Assembly (NCBI GenBank): GCA_937915565.1
Contig: CALDMH010000069.1
Location: 1-8,578 of the forward strand
Length of the DNA stretch: 8,578 bases
Direction of reading: 5' to 3'
DNA from: an uncultured Clostridia bacterium
GTDB taxonomy: Bacteria; Bacillota; Clostridia; Christensenellales; Borkfalkiaceae
Position 1 is the first letter of the stretch, and each line of letters begins with the position of its first letter. Positions 1 to 6,423 of this stretch are shown here, piece after piece. The translations under genes and the position numbers were made by a program. Below the pieces are notes generated by a model, which was not told where the DNA came from, made no database searches, and saw nothing but the letters and a program-made list of their open reading frames with translations.

Positions 1-110
1 TGTAACGGTTCCGTTTAGCCGAGCAAGCAAGGCTTGCGAACGCCGTCGCGCAACACGACATATCCATTTAACTATGGAAGCAAAAATATAAAGTTTTGGC
101 GGTTTAATTA
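1..110. other. Intergenic DNA with small inverted repeats, no convincing gene
   Basis: No coding region or RNA gene can be supported here. Small inverted repeats are visible: AACGG/CCGTT at 4-8 and 11-15, GCAAGC/GCTTGC at 23-28 and 32-37 with a 3-nt loop, and TCCAT/ATGGA at 63-67 and 74-78. On the minus strand a short open frame runs off the left edge, but it has no ribosome binding site. The closely spaced hairpins could belong to a dispersed intergenic repeat, which this window alone cannot show. Confidence 0.4.
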
Positions 111-144
111 TATCGGTCGAAAGGGCAGAGCCTTTCGACCGATA
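111..144 (-). terminator. Hairpin downstream of tRNA-Ala, possible terminator
   Basis: A perfect 14-bp inverted repeat (arms 111-124 and 131-144, 6-nt loop) begins 5 nt after the CCA end of the tRNA in the direction of tRNA transcription. Stem length and position fit a transcription terminator or a 3' processing signal. The sequence after the stem on the minus strand is TAATTAAACC, which is AT-rich but has no proper U-tract, so it is not a textbook intrinsic terminator. Confidence 0.5.
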
Positions 145-149
145 CGCTT

Positions 150-225
<76 letters not shown>

Positions 226-235
226 ACGGTATTAT

Positions 236-262
236 ATCGGCATTCGTCTTATCGAAGCCGAT
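236..262 (-). other. Hairpin in the 5' leader of the tRNA-Ala transcript
   Basis: ATCGGC (236-241) pairs with GCCGAT (257-262). Inside it, TTCG (243-246) pairs with CGAA (253-256), leaving one bulged A and a 6-nt loop. With transcription predicted to start near 260, this stem would form most of the precursor leader just before the mature tRNA 5' end at 225. It may affect RNase P processing. No U-tract follows it, so a terminator is unlikely. Confidence 0.4.
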
Positions 263-266
263 GTTT

Positions 267-295
267 ATGATAACATAAATTTATTTTTTTTGCAA
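267..295 (-). promoter_or_regulatory. Sigma-A-type promoter for tRNA-Ala
   Basis: Read on the minus strand, TTGCAA (295-290) is followed after exactly 17 nt by TATCAT (272-267), a good housekeeping promoter. It predicts a start near 260 and a short leader before the tRNA at 225. A nearer TATAAT lies only 5 nt upstream of the mature tRNA and would start inside it, so it was not chosen. The -10 box lies within an inverted repeat TTTATG/CATAAA (264-269 and 274-279). Confidence 0.6.
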
Positions 296-386
296 GCGTT
301 TTTTTATCCGCTTTTCCTCTTTTTGCGAAAAATGCGATTTTCACCTAAATAATACATTCGTCCGCCGCTATATTCTTTTAAACCGA

Positions 387-415
387 TTGTAAAAAATAAT
401 TAAATGTGTTAAAAT
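387..415 (+). promoter_or_regulatory. Sigma-A-type promoter for the yfhO-family gene
   Basis: TTGTAA (387-392), a 17-nt spacer and TAAAAT (410-415) form a strong-looking promoter. The predicted start is about position 422, the first base of the ATG, which would make the mRNA leaderless. A weaker alternative further up, TTGCGA (323-328) with TAAATA (346-351), also has 17-nt spacing and would leave a leader of about 65 nt. Confidence 0.55.
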
Positions 416-421
416 GTCGGT

Positions 422-3400
422 ATGAGTATGAAAATCGTCTTAAAGGAAAAGATTTATCCTTTTTTTAAGAATAATTACGGGTACTTTTTTATTCCCGTTT
501 TCGTTTTTGCCGTCTTTTTGATTGCGCAGGCGAGCTTCGGAATTTTCCCTTTCGGCAACGCCGTTATGTCGAGTTACGATATGCTCGCGCAGGAAAATCC
601 GTTCATCGAGCATTTTTTCTCGGTTTTAAAAGGCGAAAGCGGGCTTTTCCACACGTTCTATATCGGCGGCGGAATGGATATGTTTGGCTCGCTCGCATAT
701 TGCACGATAAGTCCGTTCACGTTTTTATTCCTGCTAGGCGGGGAAGGCTATTCCTTTCATATGGTGAGTTTCGTGCTTCCGCTTAAAGTGGCTTGCGCAG
801 GAATAACCGCATTTTATCTTTTGAGAAAATATTTCAAAGCGATACCCGATTATCTTTCGGTAACGCTTGCGCTTTTGTATGCTTACGGCGGCTATTTGTA
901 CGTTGCCAACACTTACATCGTGTGGCTCGATATTTCGATTTATATTCCGATTTTTATTTGCGGATTTATCAAACTCATACGCGAGGACAAACTTAAATTG
1001 TTTACGATAAGCCTTGCGTGTATGATATACGCGTGCTTTTCGATAACCTGTTTTTCGTTTTTCCTGTTGTTTCCCGTTCTCGTTTTGTACGTTATTTTTT
1101 GCGTGGATAAAAGCGAAAGAAAACGTAAACTTACGAGAATGTGTTTCGGCTTCGTTTTAGCCGTTGCCATAGCTCTTCCGCTTATGCTCCCCGCGCTTTA
1201 CGCTTACACGAAAGCGGGTAGAAATACGGGGCTGTTTTCGGAAATTTTCGAGGTGCTTTCCAAAAGTCAGGTGGAGCAAGGCAAGCTCGTTGAGCATCTT
1301 TACGAAAAATTCACTTACGTTTTGTGTAATTCCACCTTTATTTTCCTTGGCGCATACTATTTCGTGCGTTCGGAAAGGGGGGATAAGTTCGCATTCTTCT
1401 CCGTGGCGGCGTTTCTCGTGCTTATTTTGCCGTGCGTGGTTGACGAGAGTATGTTGCTGCTTAATATGGGCTCGTATATGTCTTACGCGCTTCGTTTCGG
1501 TTTCCTTCTGGACGGATTCGGACTTATAATCGCGGCGAAAGGGCTTACGATGATGCTCGAAAAAACCTCCGCCGAGGCCGACGAGAGCGAAGTGGTTTCG
1601 GGCGAGGAAAAGACGATGACGAAAAAGCCGATTATCGGCGCGGGGATAGTGTGTTTAATCGTTTGTTCGGTCGTGTTCTTCACGTTCAGGTTTTTTAATT
1701 TTATTTACGACGGCGATTACAAAACGAACGGAATCGTGTCGGCGTTTATGAAGTGGACTTCGATGAACGAAAGCAATATGCCGTTCAAAAATTACTTCCC
1801 GTGCTTCGCCCATTCCGAGGGCGGACTCGAAACGACGGGCATACTCTTTATCGTCGTGACGATAGCGTTTATTTTGTCGCTCGTTGCGATAAAATATCTC
1901 AAAGTTAAGTTCAGGGACGTCGTTTGCGTTTTATGCGTGTTGTCGCTTTCGCAAACGGTGTTTTTCAATTTCTCGCTCGTTAAAGGCGACCGTCAGGGCG
2001 GCTCGATGGAAAATTATTCCGCGTATAGCGAAATCGTTGACGGCGTGAACGAGGTTTACGGGGAAAACTATTACAGATATAAAAATTACGATTACGATAT
2101 TTCGTCCGATTCGCCGCTGGTGCTTCACAGTTATTCTCATTCGCTTTTCAGTTCGATGGCAGATGCGAAAAATCTTACCGTTCAAAAGAATTTCGGTTAT
2201 TCGGGCAACGGGCAAAACAGTACGAGAACGCAAAACGGCGATACGTTTTCGGACGCGGTCGTCGGGTATAAATATATCGTTTACAATCTTTACGACGGCG
2301 ACGACAGCGACGCGTCGGATAAACCTTATTATAAAAACACGAGGATTTACGGCTTTGAAAAGCCGCGCGTCGAGGTTGCGGATAAAAACGGAACTCGTTT
2401 ATCTCCAAACGAACTTAAAGGCGAAGTTTTCAAAGGTCTGATGCCGAACGTAAACGTGGTTTTGTCGATTAAAAAGACGGATAGCGGTTACGATTGTTTT
2501 GTCGGCGGCGAACTTTTGTATTCGTCGGAAATCTCTTCGGAGGTAAACAAGGTCGAGGTCGTCGGGCATAAAATAACCGCGGAATTAAGTACGTTGAAGA
2601 TAAACGACGAGGATAAGTTCTCGGAAATAACCTCCGAAAAATGGAAGAGGAGAGGCGACGTTTACAAAATTTTCGGCGAATCGTCCGCTTACGTCACTTT
2701 CGGAGTTTCGGATTTTGCAAATGCGGAGGCAACGGTGAGTTACGGGCGTTCGTCCGGCAATTCCAACGCTTTCGTTGCGTTAAGGGTTTATTTTAAAAAC
2801 GGCGAAAGGCTCACGCTTCAACTCAACACCCCGAAGTACGTCGTTTACGAAAACGAAACCGCGCTTCCTACGTGCGCCGTCGTGGACGGAAAAACCATTC
2901 AGGCCGACGTGAAAGACGGGGCTACGACGAGCGAAAGGCGCAGGCTTTACGAGGTTGCGGCGTACGATTTTCTTTACGGGAAAAAATCCGGGAAAACGAG
3001 CGTAAGTCAAAGCGGCGACGCAACGCGTTTGAAGGCTTATCTCGAAGAGAGAAAAGTCGATTACAAACTGGCGAAAAACGAAATAATTCTGCCGCCGATA
3101 ACCGCGGAGGAAGGGCAGAGTTTATATCTCAATTACGTCAATCTCGAAGGTTACGAGGTTAAGGTGAACGGCAAAAAAGTCGATTTCGTCGAGAACGACC
3201 TCGATTTTATGATTATCGAGCTTGAAAAAGGCGAAAATATCGTCACGATAAAATACAAATCACCCTATTATAAATATATTCTGTTCGGCGCGCTTGCGGG
3301 CGGACTTATCGTCGCGCTTTACTTCGCGCTCAAAAAGAAAGCGAAATTCGTGCTCGAAAAAGCCGAAGTCGTTATCCCGTATATGGCTTACGCTTTGGCG

Positions 3401-3490
3401 GGGATTCTAGTCGGATTTTTCCTTATATTCCCGATTTTCGTCTTTCTTTATAAGTTCATATTCAAATATTTCAAACTGTTATTCAAGTGA
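422..3490 (+). CDS. YfhO-family membrane protein, probable GT-C-type glycosyltransferase
   Basis: A 1022-residue polytopic protein. The first membrane segment (about 20-41) is followed by an outside loop with the YfhO-type pattern SYDMLAQENPF (51-61) and GGGMDMFGS (82-90). D53 sits where GT-C enzymes keep a catalytic acid in the first outer loop. About a dozen more segments follow to residue 517. A large extracytoplasmic domain (about 518-949) comes next, with VGYKYIVYN (614-622) and the family's C-terminal pattern around NYVNLEGYEVKVNGKK (904-919), then membrane segments at 951-970 and about 984-1010. Family knowledge: Bacillota YfhO proteins glycosylate envelope polymers such as lipoteichoic acid from undecaprenyl-phosphate sugars. 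The actual acceptor here is inferred and unknown. It is longer than B. subtilis YfhO (about 860), partly from the enlarged outer domain and the extra C-terminal segment. ATGs at 422 and 428 are both possible starts, and neither has a Shine-Dalgarno sequence. It has its own promoter and is probably monocistronic. Confidence 0.85.
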   Translation: MSMKIVLKEKIYPFFKNNYGYFFIPVFVFAVFLIAQASFGIFPFGNAVMSSYDMLAQENPFIEHFFSVLKGESGLFHTFYIGGGMDMFGSLAYCTISPFTFLFLLGGEGYSFHMVSFVLPLKVACAGITAFYLLRKYFKAIPDYLSVTLALLYAYGGYLYVANTYIVWLDISIYIPIFICGFIKLIREDKLKLFTISLACMIYACFSITCFSFFLLFPVLVLYVIFCVDKSERKRKLTRMCFGFVLAVAIALPLMLPALYAYTKAGRNTGLFSEIFEVLSKSQVEQGKLVEHLYEKFTYVLCNSTFIFLGAYYFVRSERGDKFAFFSVAAFLVLILPCVVDESMLLLNMGSYMSYALRFGFLLDGFGLIIAAKGLTMMLEKTSAEADESEVVSGEEKTMTKKPIIGAGIVCLIVCSVVFFTFRFFNFIYDGDYKTNGIVSAFMKWTSMNESNMPFKNYFPCFAHSEGGLETTGILFIVVTIAFILSLVAIKYLKVKFRDVVCVLCVLSLSQTVFFNFSLVKGDRQGGSMENYSAYSEIVDGVNEVYGENYYRYKNYDYDISSDSPLVLHSYSHSLFSSMADAKNLTVQKNFGYSGNGQNSTRTQNGDTFSDAVVGYKYIVYNLYDGDDSDASDKPYYKNTRIYGFEKPRVEVADKNGTRLSPNELKGEVFKGLMPNVNVVLSIKKTDSGYDCFVGGELLYSSEISSEVNKVEVVGHKITAELSTLKINDEDKFSEITSEKWKRRGDVYKIFGESSAYVTFGVSDFANAEATVSYGRSSGNSNAFVALRVYFKNGERLTLQLNTPKYVVYENETALPTCAVVDGKTIQADVKDGATTSERRRLYEVAAYDFLYGKKSGKTSVSQSGDATRLKAYLEERKVDYKLAKNEIILPPITAEEGQSLYLNYVNLEGYEVKVNGKKVDFVENDLDFMIIELEKGENIVTIKYKSPYYKYILFGALAGGLIVALYFALKKKAKFVLEKAEVVIPYMAYALAGILVGFFLIFPIFVFLYKFIFKYFKLLFK

Positions 3491-3526
3491 GAAATTTATA
3501 CGAGCTATAAATAAATGTATTGAGAT

Positions 3527-3554
3527 AATCGGCGAAAAGCGGTTGCGTTTTTTT
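3527..3554 (+). terminator. Weak intrinsic terminator candidate after the yfhO-family gene
   Basis: AATCG at 3527-3531 pairs with CGGTT at 3540-3544 (one T-G wobble), extended by C3533-G3539 past a bulged G, around a GAAAA loop. A run of seven T follows at 3548-3554, separated from the stem by GCG. The stem is short and the T-run is displaced, so termination would be inefficient. The T-run also lies directly after the -35 box of the purB promoter. Confidence 0.3.
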
Positions 3555-3571
3555 CGGGGAAGTAATATAAT
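3543..3571 (+). promoter_or_regulatory. Sigma-A-type promoter for the purB-purA-SDR unit
   Basis: TTGCGT (3543-3548), a 17-nt spacer and a perfect TATAAT (3566-3571) predict a start near 3578 and a leader of about 60 nt before purB. I see no tandem PurR box of the B. subtilis type, and the leader is too short for a purine riboswitch. Confidence 0.65.
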
Positions 3572-3599
3572 AACTCCTGTTTGTTTTATTTTTCCCCGA
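3554..3599. repeat. Inverted repeat flanking the purB -10 box
   Basis: TCGGGGAA (3554-3561) and TTCCCCGA (3592-3599) are perfect 8-bp inverted arms 30 bp apart, lying on either side of the TATAAT and the predicted start. Equivalent points of the arms are 38 bp apart. They could be a split operator, or could arise by chance in this composition. Confidence 0.4.
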
Positions 3600-3628
3600 T
3601 TGCCGCAAGGCTTTGGAAATTTTCGGTT

Positions 3629-3640
3629 GAGGTTGAAATG
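3629..3640 (+). promoter_or_regulatory. purB ribosome binding site and chosen start
   Basis: GAGG (3629-3632) lies 5 nt before the ATG at 3638. An in-frame ATG at 3581 sits only about 3 nt after the predicted transcription start, has no ribosome binding site and would add 19 residues unlike the family. The protein beginning at 3638 aligns with the usual ADSL N-terminus. Confidence 0.7.
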
Positions 3641-5068
3641 AAGGATAAATACGTTAGTCCGCTTTGCGAAAGATACGCGGACGAAAAGATGCAGAAAATA
3701 TTTTCGGCGGATAACAGATATTCCGTTTGGCGCAAACTTTGGATTGCGCTTGCCGAAAGCGAAAAGGAACTCGGGCTTTCCATAACCGACGAGCAAATCG
3801 CCGAGATGAAAGAACACGTTTACGATATAGATTACGAAAAAGAAAACGAATACGAAAAAAAACTCCGTCACGACGTAATGGCTCACATTTACGCGTACGG
3901 GGAGCTTTGTCCTAAGGCGCGCCCTATCATTCACTTGGGCGCGACTTCTTGTTTTGTGACGGATAACGCCGATATTCTTCTTATAAGAGAGGGGCTGACG
4001 GAAATAAAAACGCTTCTCGTGAACGCTATTGCGGCGGCGGCGGAATTCGCGGATAAATACAAGGATTTGCCGATTCTTGCTTACACGCATTTTCAGGCGG
4101 CGCAACCCACCACGCTCGGCAAAAGAGCCACGCTTTGGATAAACGACCTCGCGGAGGATTTGAAGAGGCTCGATTTCGAACTTTCAAATCTCGCGTTTTT
4201 CGGTTGTAAGGGTACGACGGGCACGGGCGCGAGTTTCCTTCAACTTTTCAACGACGAGGAAAAGGTTTTCAAGCTTGAAAAGCTCATTGCGAAAAAATTC
4301 GGTTTTGAAAAGGTCGTTCCCGTTTCGGGGCAAACCTATTCGAGGAAAATCGATAGTTTCGCTTTAAACGTTCTTTCGGGGATAGCTCAATCTGCGGCGA
4401 AGTTTTCGTCGGATATAAGGCTTATGTGCCATATGAAAGAGGTGGACGAGCCTTTTGAAACGAACCAAATCGGCTCTTCGGCGATGGCTTACAAAAAGAA
4501 TCCTATGAGGAGCGAGAGAATAGCTTCGCTTGCGAGATACGTCATAGTCGATTCGTTAAACCCCGCGATAACCGAAGCCCAGCAGTGGCTCGAACGCACT
4601 TTGGACGATTCGGCAAACAAGCGCATTTCCGTTCCAGAAGCTTTTCTGGCGACGAGCGGAATTCTCAATCTTTATATAAACGTAATATCGGGTTTAAAGG
4701 TATATCCCAAGGTGATAGAGAAAAATCTCAATGCCGAACTTCCGTTTATGGCAACCGAAAACGTGCTTATGTATCTCGTTGAAGAAAAGGGCTTCGACCG
4801 TCAGTGGGCGCACGAAAAAATACGCGTTCATTCAATCGCCGCAGGGAGCAACGTAAAGGAAAAAGGTGGCGATAATGACCTTATAGCCCGACTTTTGAAT
4901 GATGATGAACTTCATCTGACGAAAGAAGAAATAGACAAAACTATGAACGCTCACGGCTTTTGCGGGCTTGCGAAAAAGCAGACGGAAATCTTCCTTTCGC
5001 AAATTAAAAACGAAGTTATAAAGCCGAACGCGGACTTGCTCGGGGTAAAAGCCGAGGTAAACGTTTAA
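3638..5068 (+). CDS. purB: Adenylosuccinate lyase, animal ADSL-like type
   Basis: A 476-residue cytosolic enzyme of the fumarase/aspartase superfamily, normally a homotetramer. It removes fumarate from adenylosuccinate to give AMP, and from SAICAR to give AICAR, so it acts twice in purine synthesis. Visible motifs are HDVMAH (78-83), GATSCFVTDNAD (101-112), THFQAAQPTTLGKR (150-163) holding the probable acid H151, and the superfamily signature GSSAMAYKKNPMRSE (279-293). The catalytic serine is expected in the S280-S281 pair. Length and wording are nearer human ADSL (484 residues), for example WRKLW, QTYSRK, WLERTLDDSANKRI and LPFMATENV, than the 431-residue B. subtilis type; this comparison is from memory, not from an alignment. 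It is first in a unit with purA 65 nt downstream. Nothing is missing or truncated. Confidence 0.95.
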   Translation: MKDKYVSPLCERYADEKMQKIFSADNRYSVWRKLWIALAESEKELGLSITDEQIAEMKEHVYDIDYEKENEYEKKLRHDVMAHIYAYGELCPKARPIIHLGATSCFVTDNADILLIREGLTEIKTLLVNAIAAAAEFADKYKDLPILAYTHFQAAQPTTLGKRATLWINDLAEDLKRLDFELSNLAFFGCKGTTGTGASFLQLFNDEEKVFKLEKLIAKKFGFEKVVPVSGQTYSRKIDSFALNVLSGIAQSAAKFSSDIRLMCHMKEVDEPFETNQIGSSAMAYKKNPMRSERIASLARYVIVDSLNPAITEAQQWLERTLDDSANKRISVPEAFLATSGILNLYINVISGLKVYPKVIEKNLNAELPFMATENVLMYLVEEKGFDRQWAHEKIRVHSIAAGSNVKEKGGDNDLIARLLNDDELHLTKEEIDKTMNAHGFCGLAKKQTEIFLSQIKNEVIKPNADLLGVKAEVNV

Positions 5069-5086
5069 TAAAAAACGCGCATAAAA

Positions 5087-5106
5087 CGCCGCGGAAAAAC
5101 GCGGCG
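5087..5106 (+). other. GC-rich hairpin between purB and purA
   Basis: CGCCGCG (5087-5093) and CGCGGCG (5100-5106) form a perfect 7-bp stem with a GAAAAA loop, ending 11 nt before the purA Shine-Dalgarno. No U-tract follows on the plus strand, so it is not an intrinsic terminator for purB. It may act as an mRNA processing or stability element that sets relative purB and purA levels. On the minus strand a T-rich stretch does follow, but no minus-strand gene would need it. Confidence 0.45.
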
Positions 5107-5133
5107 AATGAATAAAAAAGGAGAAACGAAAAA

Positions 5134-6405
5134 ATGCTTACGGCAATTGTCGGAATCAACTGGGGCGATGAAGGAAAGGGCAGAATGGTTGACCTTCTTT
5201 CGGAGAAATACGACGTTATAATCCGTTATCAGGGCGGAAATAACGCGGGGCACACCGTGGTGAATGAAAAGGGTAAATTTGCCCTCAATCTTTTACCGTC
5301 CGGAATTTTGAGAGACGAAACCGTCAACGTTATGGGTGCCGGAATGGTTATCGATATAGAACATCTTTGCGGAGAAATCGAAAAGCTTCGCAAGGCGGGG
5401 ATAAACATCACGCCGAAGCACCTTAAAATAAGCGATAAGGCAACGATTTGTATGCCTTACGATAAACTTCTTGACGGCTTGGAAGAGGATAGACTTAAAG
5501 ATAAAAAATTTGGTTCGACGCGCCGCGGAATCGCGCCCGTCTATTCCGATAAGTATATGAAAAAGACTTTCAGAATGGGCGACTTGAAGCATCTTGCGAG
5601 CCTTAAAGAAAAGATTAAAGAAATCGTGGAGTGGAAAAACCTTCTCGTAACGGCTTACGGCGTTCCGCCGGTTAAAGTCGAGGATATGTACGCGTGGCTT
5701 GAAAAGTTCGGAACTCCGTTTATAGATTACGTTTGCGATTTAGGAGATTATCTCGACGAAGCCGTTAAAAGCGGTAAAAACCTCTTGTTCGAGGCGCAAC
5801 TCGGCGCGCTTCGCGATATTGATTTCGGCATATTCCCGTACACGTCCTCGTCTTCCACGATTGCGGCCTACGCGCCCATCGGCGCGGGTATTCCCGAATA
5901 CAGGCTCGACGACGTCGTGGGCATCATGAAGGCTTATTCCACCTGCGTGGGCGAAGGACCTTTCACCTGCGAAATGTTCGGCGAGGAAGCCGAGGAACTT
6001 CGCAAAGCGGGCGGAGAATACGGCGCGGCAACCGGCAGACCGAGAAGAGTTGGCGGTTTCGACGTGGTCGCTTCTCGTTACGGGGTTAAAATTCAGGGCG
6101 CAACCTGCATTGCTCTCACGAAAATCGACGTTTTGTCCTATATGAAAAAAATTCCCGTTTGCGTCGCTTACGAAATAGACGGAAAGAGAGTGGAGAAATT
6201 CCCGTTCGGCGAAGAACTCAACAAAGCCAAACCGATTTACGAATATCTCGACGGTTTCTGCGAGGATATTTCGGCTTGCAGAAAAGCCGAGGAGCTTCCC
6301 GAAAACGCAATAAAATACATTAAATATCTCGAAAAAGCGGTCGGTTGCAAAATCAAATACGTTTCCGTCGGTGCGGAACGCGACAGTTATATCGAGCTTT
6401 ATTGA
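5134..6405 (+). CDS. purA: Adenylosuccinate synthetase, divergent type
   Basis: A 423-residue cytosolic GTPase-fold enzyme that joins aspartate to IMP using GTP, giving adenylosuccinate, the substrate of the neighbouring PurB. The P-loop region NWGDEGKG (9-16) carries the usual catalytic D12 and K15. GGNNAGHT (34-41) holds the second catalytic residue H40. AYSTCVGEGPF (267-277) and ATGRPRRVGGFD (299-310) match the switch and aspartate-loop regions, and TKID (329-332) is the guanine-recognition motif. Compared from memory with the E. coli enzyme, the IMP-binding segments differ: GSTRRGIAP (127-135) replaces GTTGRGIGP, FEAQLGALRD (219-228) replaces FEGAQGTLLD, and STCVG replaces STRVG. Overall length is normal, so this looks like a coherent sub-family, not decay. 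Start ATG 5134 has AAGGAG at 5118-5123, 10 nt upstream. It is co-transcribed with purB and probably with the SDR. Confidence 0.93.
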   Translation: MLTAIVGINWGDEGKGRMVDLLSEKYDVIIRYQGGNNAGHTVVNEKGKFALNLLPSGILRDETVNVMGAGMVIDIEHLCGEIEKLRKAGINITPKHLKISDKATICMPYDKLLDGLEEDRLKDKKFGSTRRGIAPVYSDKYMKKTFRMGDLKHLASLKEKIKEIVEWKNLLVTAYGVPPVKVEDMYAWLEKFGTPFIDYVCDLGDYLDEAVKSGKNLLFEAQLGALRDIDFGIFPYTSSSSTIAAYAPIGAGIPEYRLDDVVGIMKAYSTCVGEGPFTCEMFGEEAEELRKAGGEYGAATGRPRRVGGFDVVASRYGVKIQGATCIALTKIDVLSYMKKIPVCVAYEIDGKRVEKFPFGEELNKAKPIYEYLDGFCEDISACRKAEELPENAIKYIKYLEKAVGCKIKYVSVGAERDSYIELY

Positions 6406-6423
6406 TTTTTCGGAGCGGGGATA

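Noticed and set aside
229..234. TATAAT-like -10 box just upstream of tRNA-Ala
   Set aside because: It would start transcription inside the mature tRNA and has no good -35 partner. The TTGCAA/TATCAT pair with 17-nt spacing fits better.
3581..3637. Upstream in-frame ATG extending purB by 19 residues
   Set aside because: It lies about 3 nt after the predicted transcription start, lacks a Shine-Dalgarno, and the added residues do not match the family. ATG 3638 has GAGG at good spacing.
3578..3637. Purine riboswitch in the purB leader
   Set aside because: The leader is only about 60 nt, and no three-way junction or conserved aptamer loops are visible. Only a 3-bp GCC-GCAA-GGC mini-hairpin is seen.
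3479..4105. 208-codon minus-strand open frame over the purB start
   Set aside because: It is a shadow of purB and its promoter region, with low-complexity FVFVFFFV content, no family resemblance and no plausible ribosome binding site.
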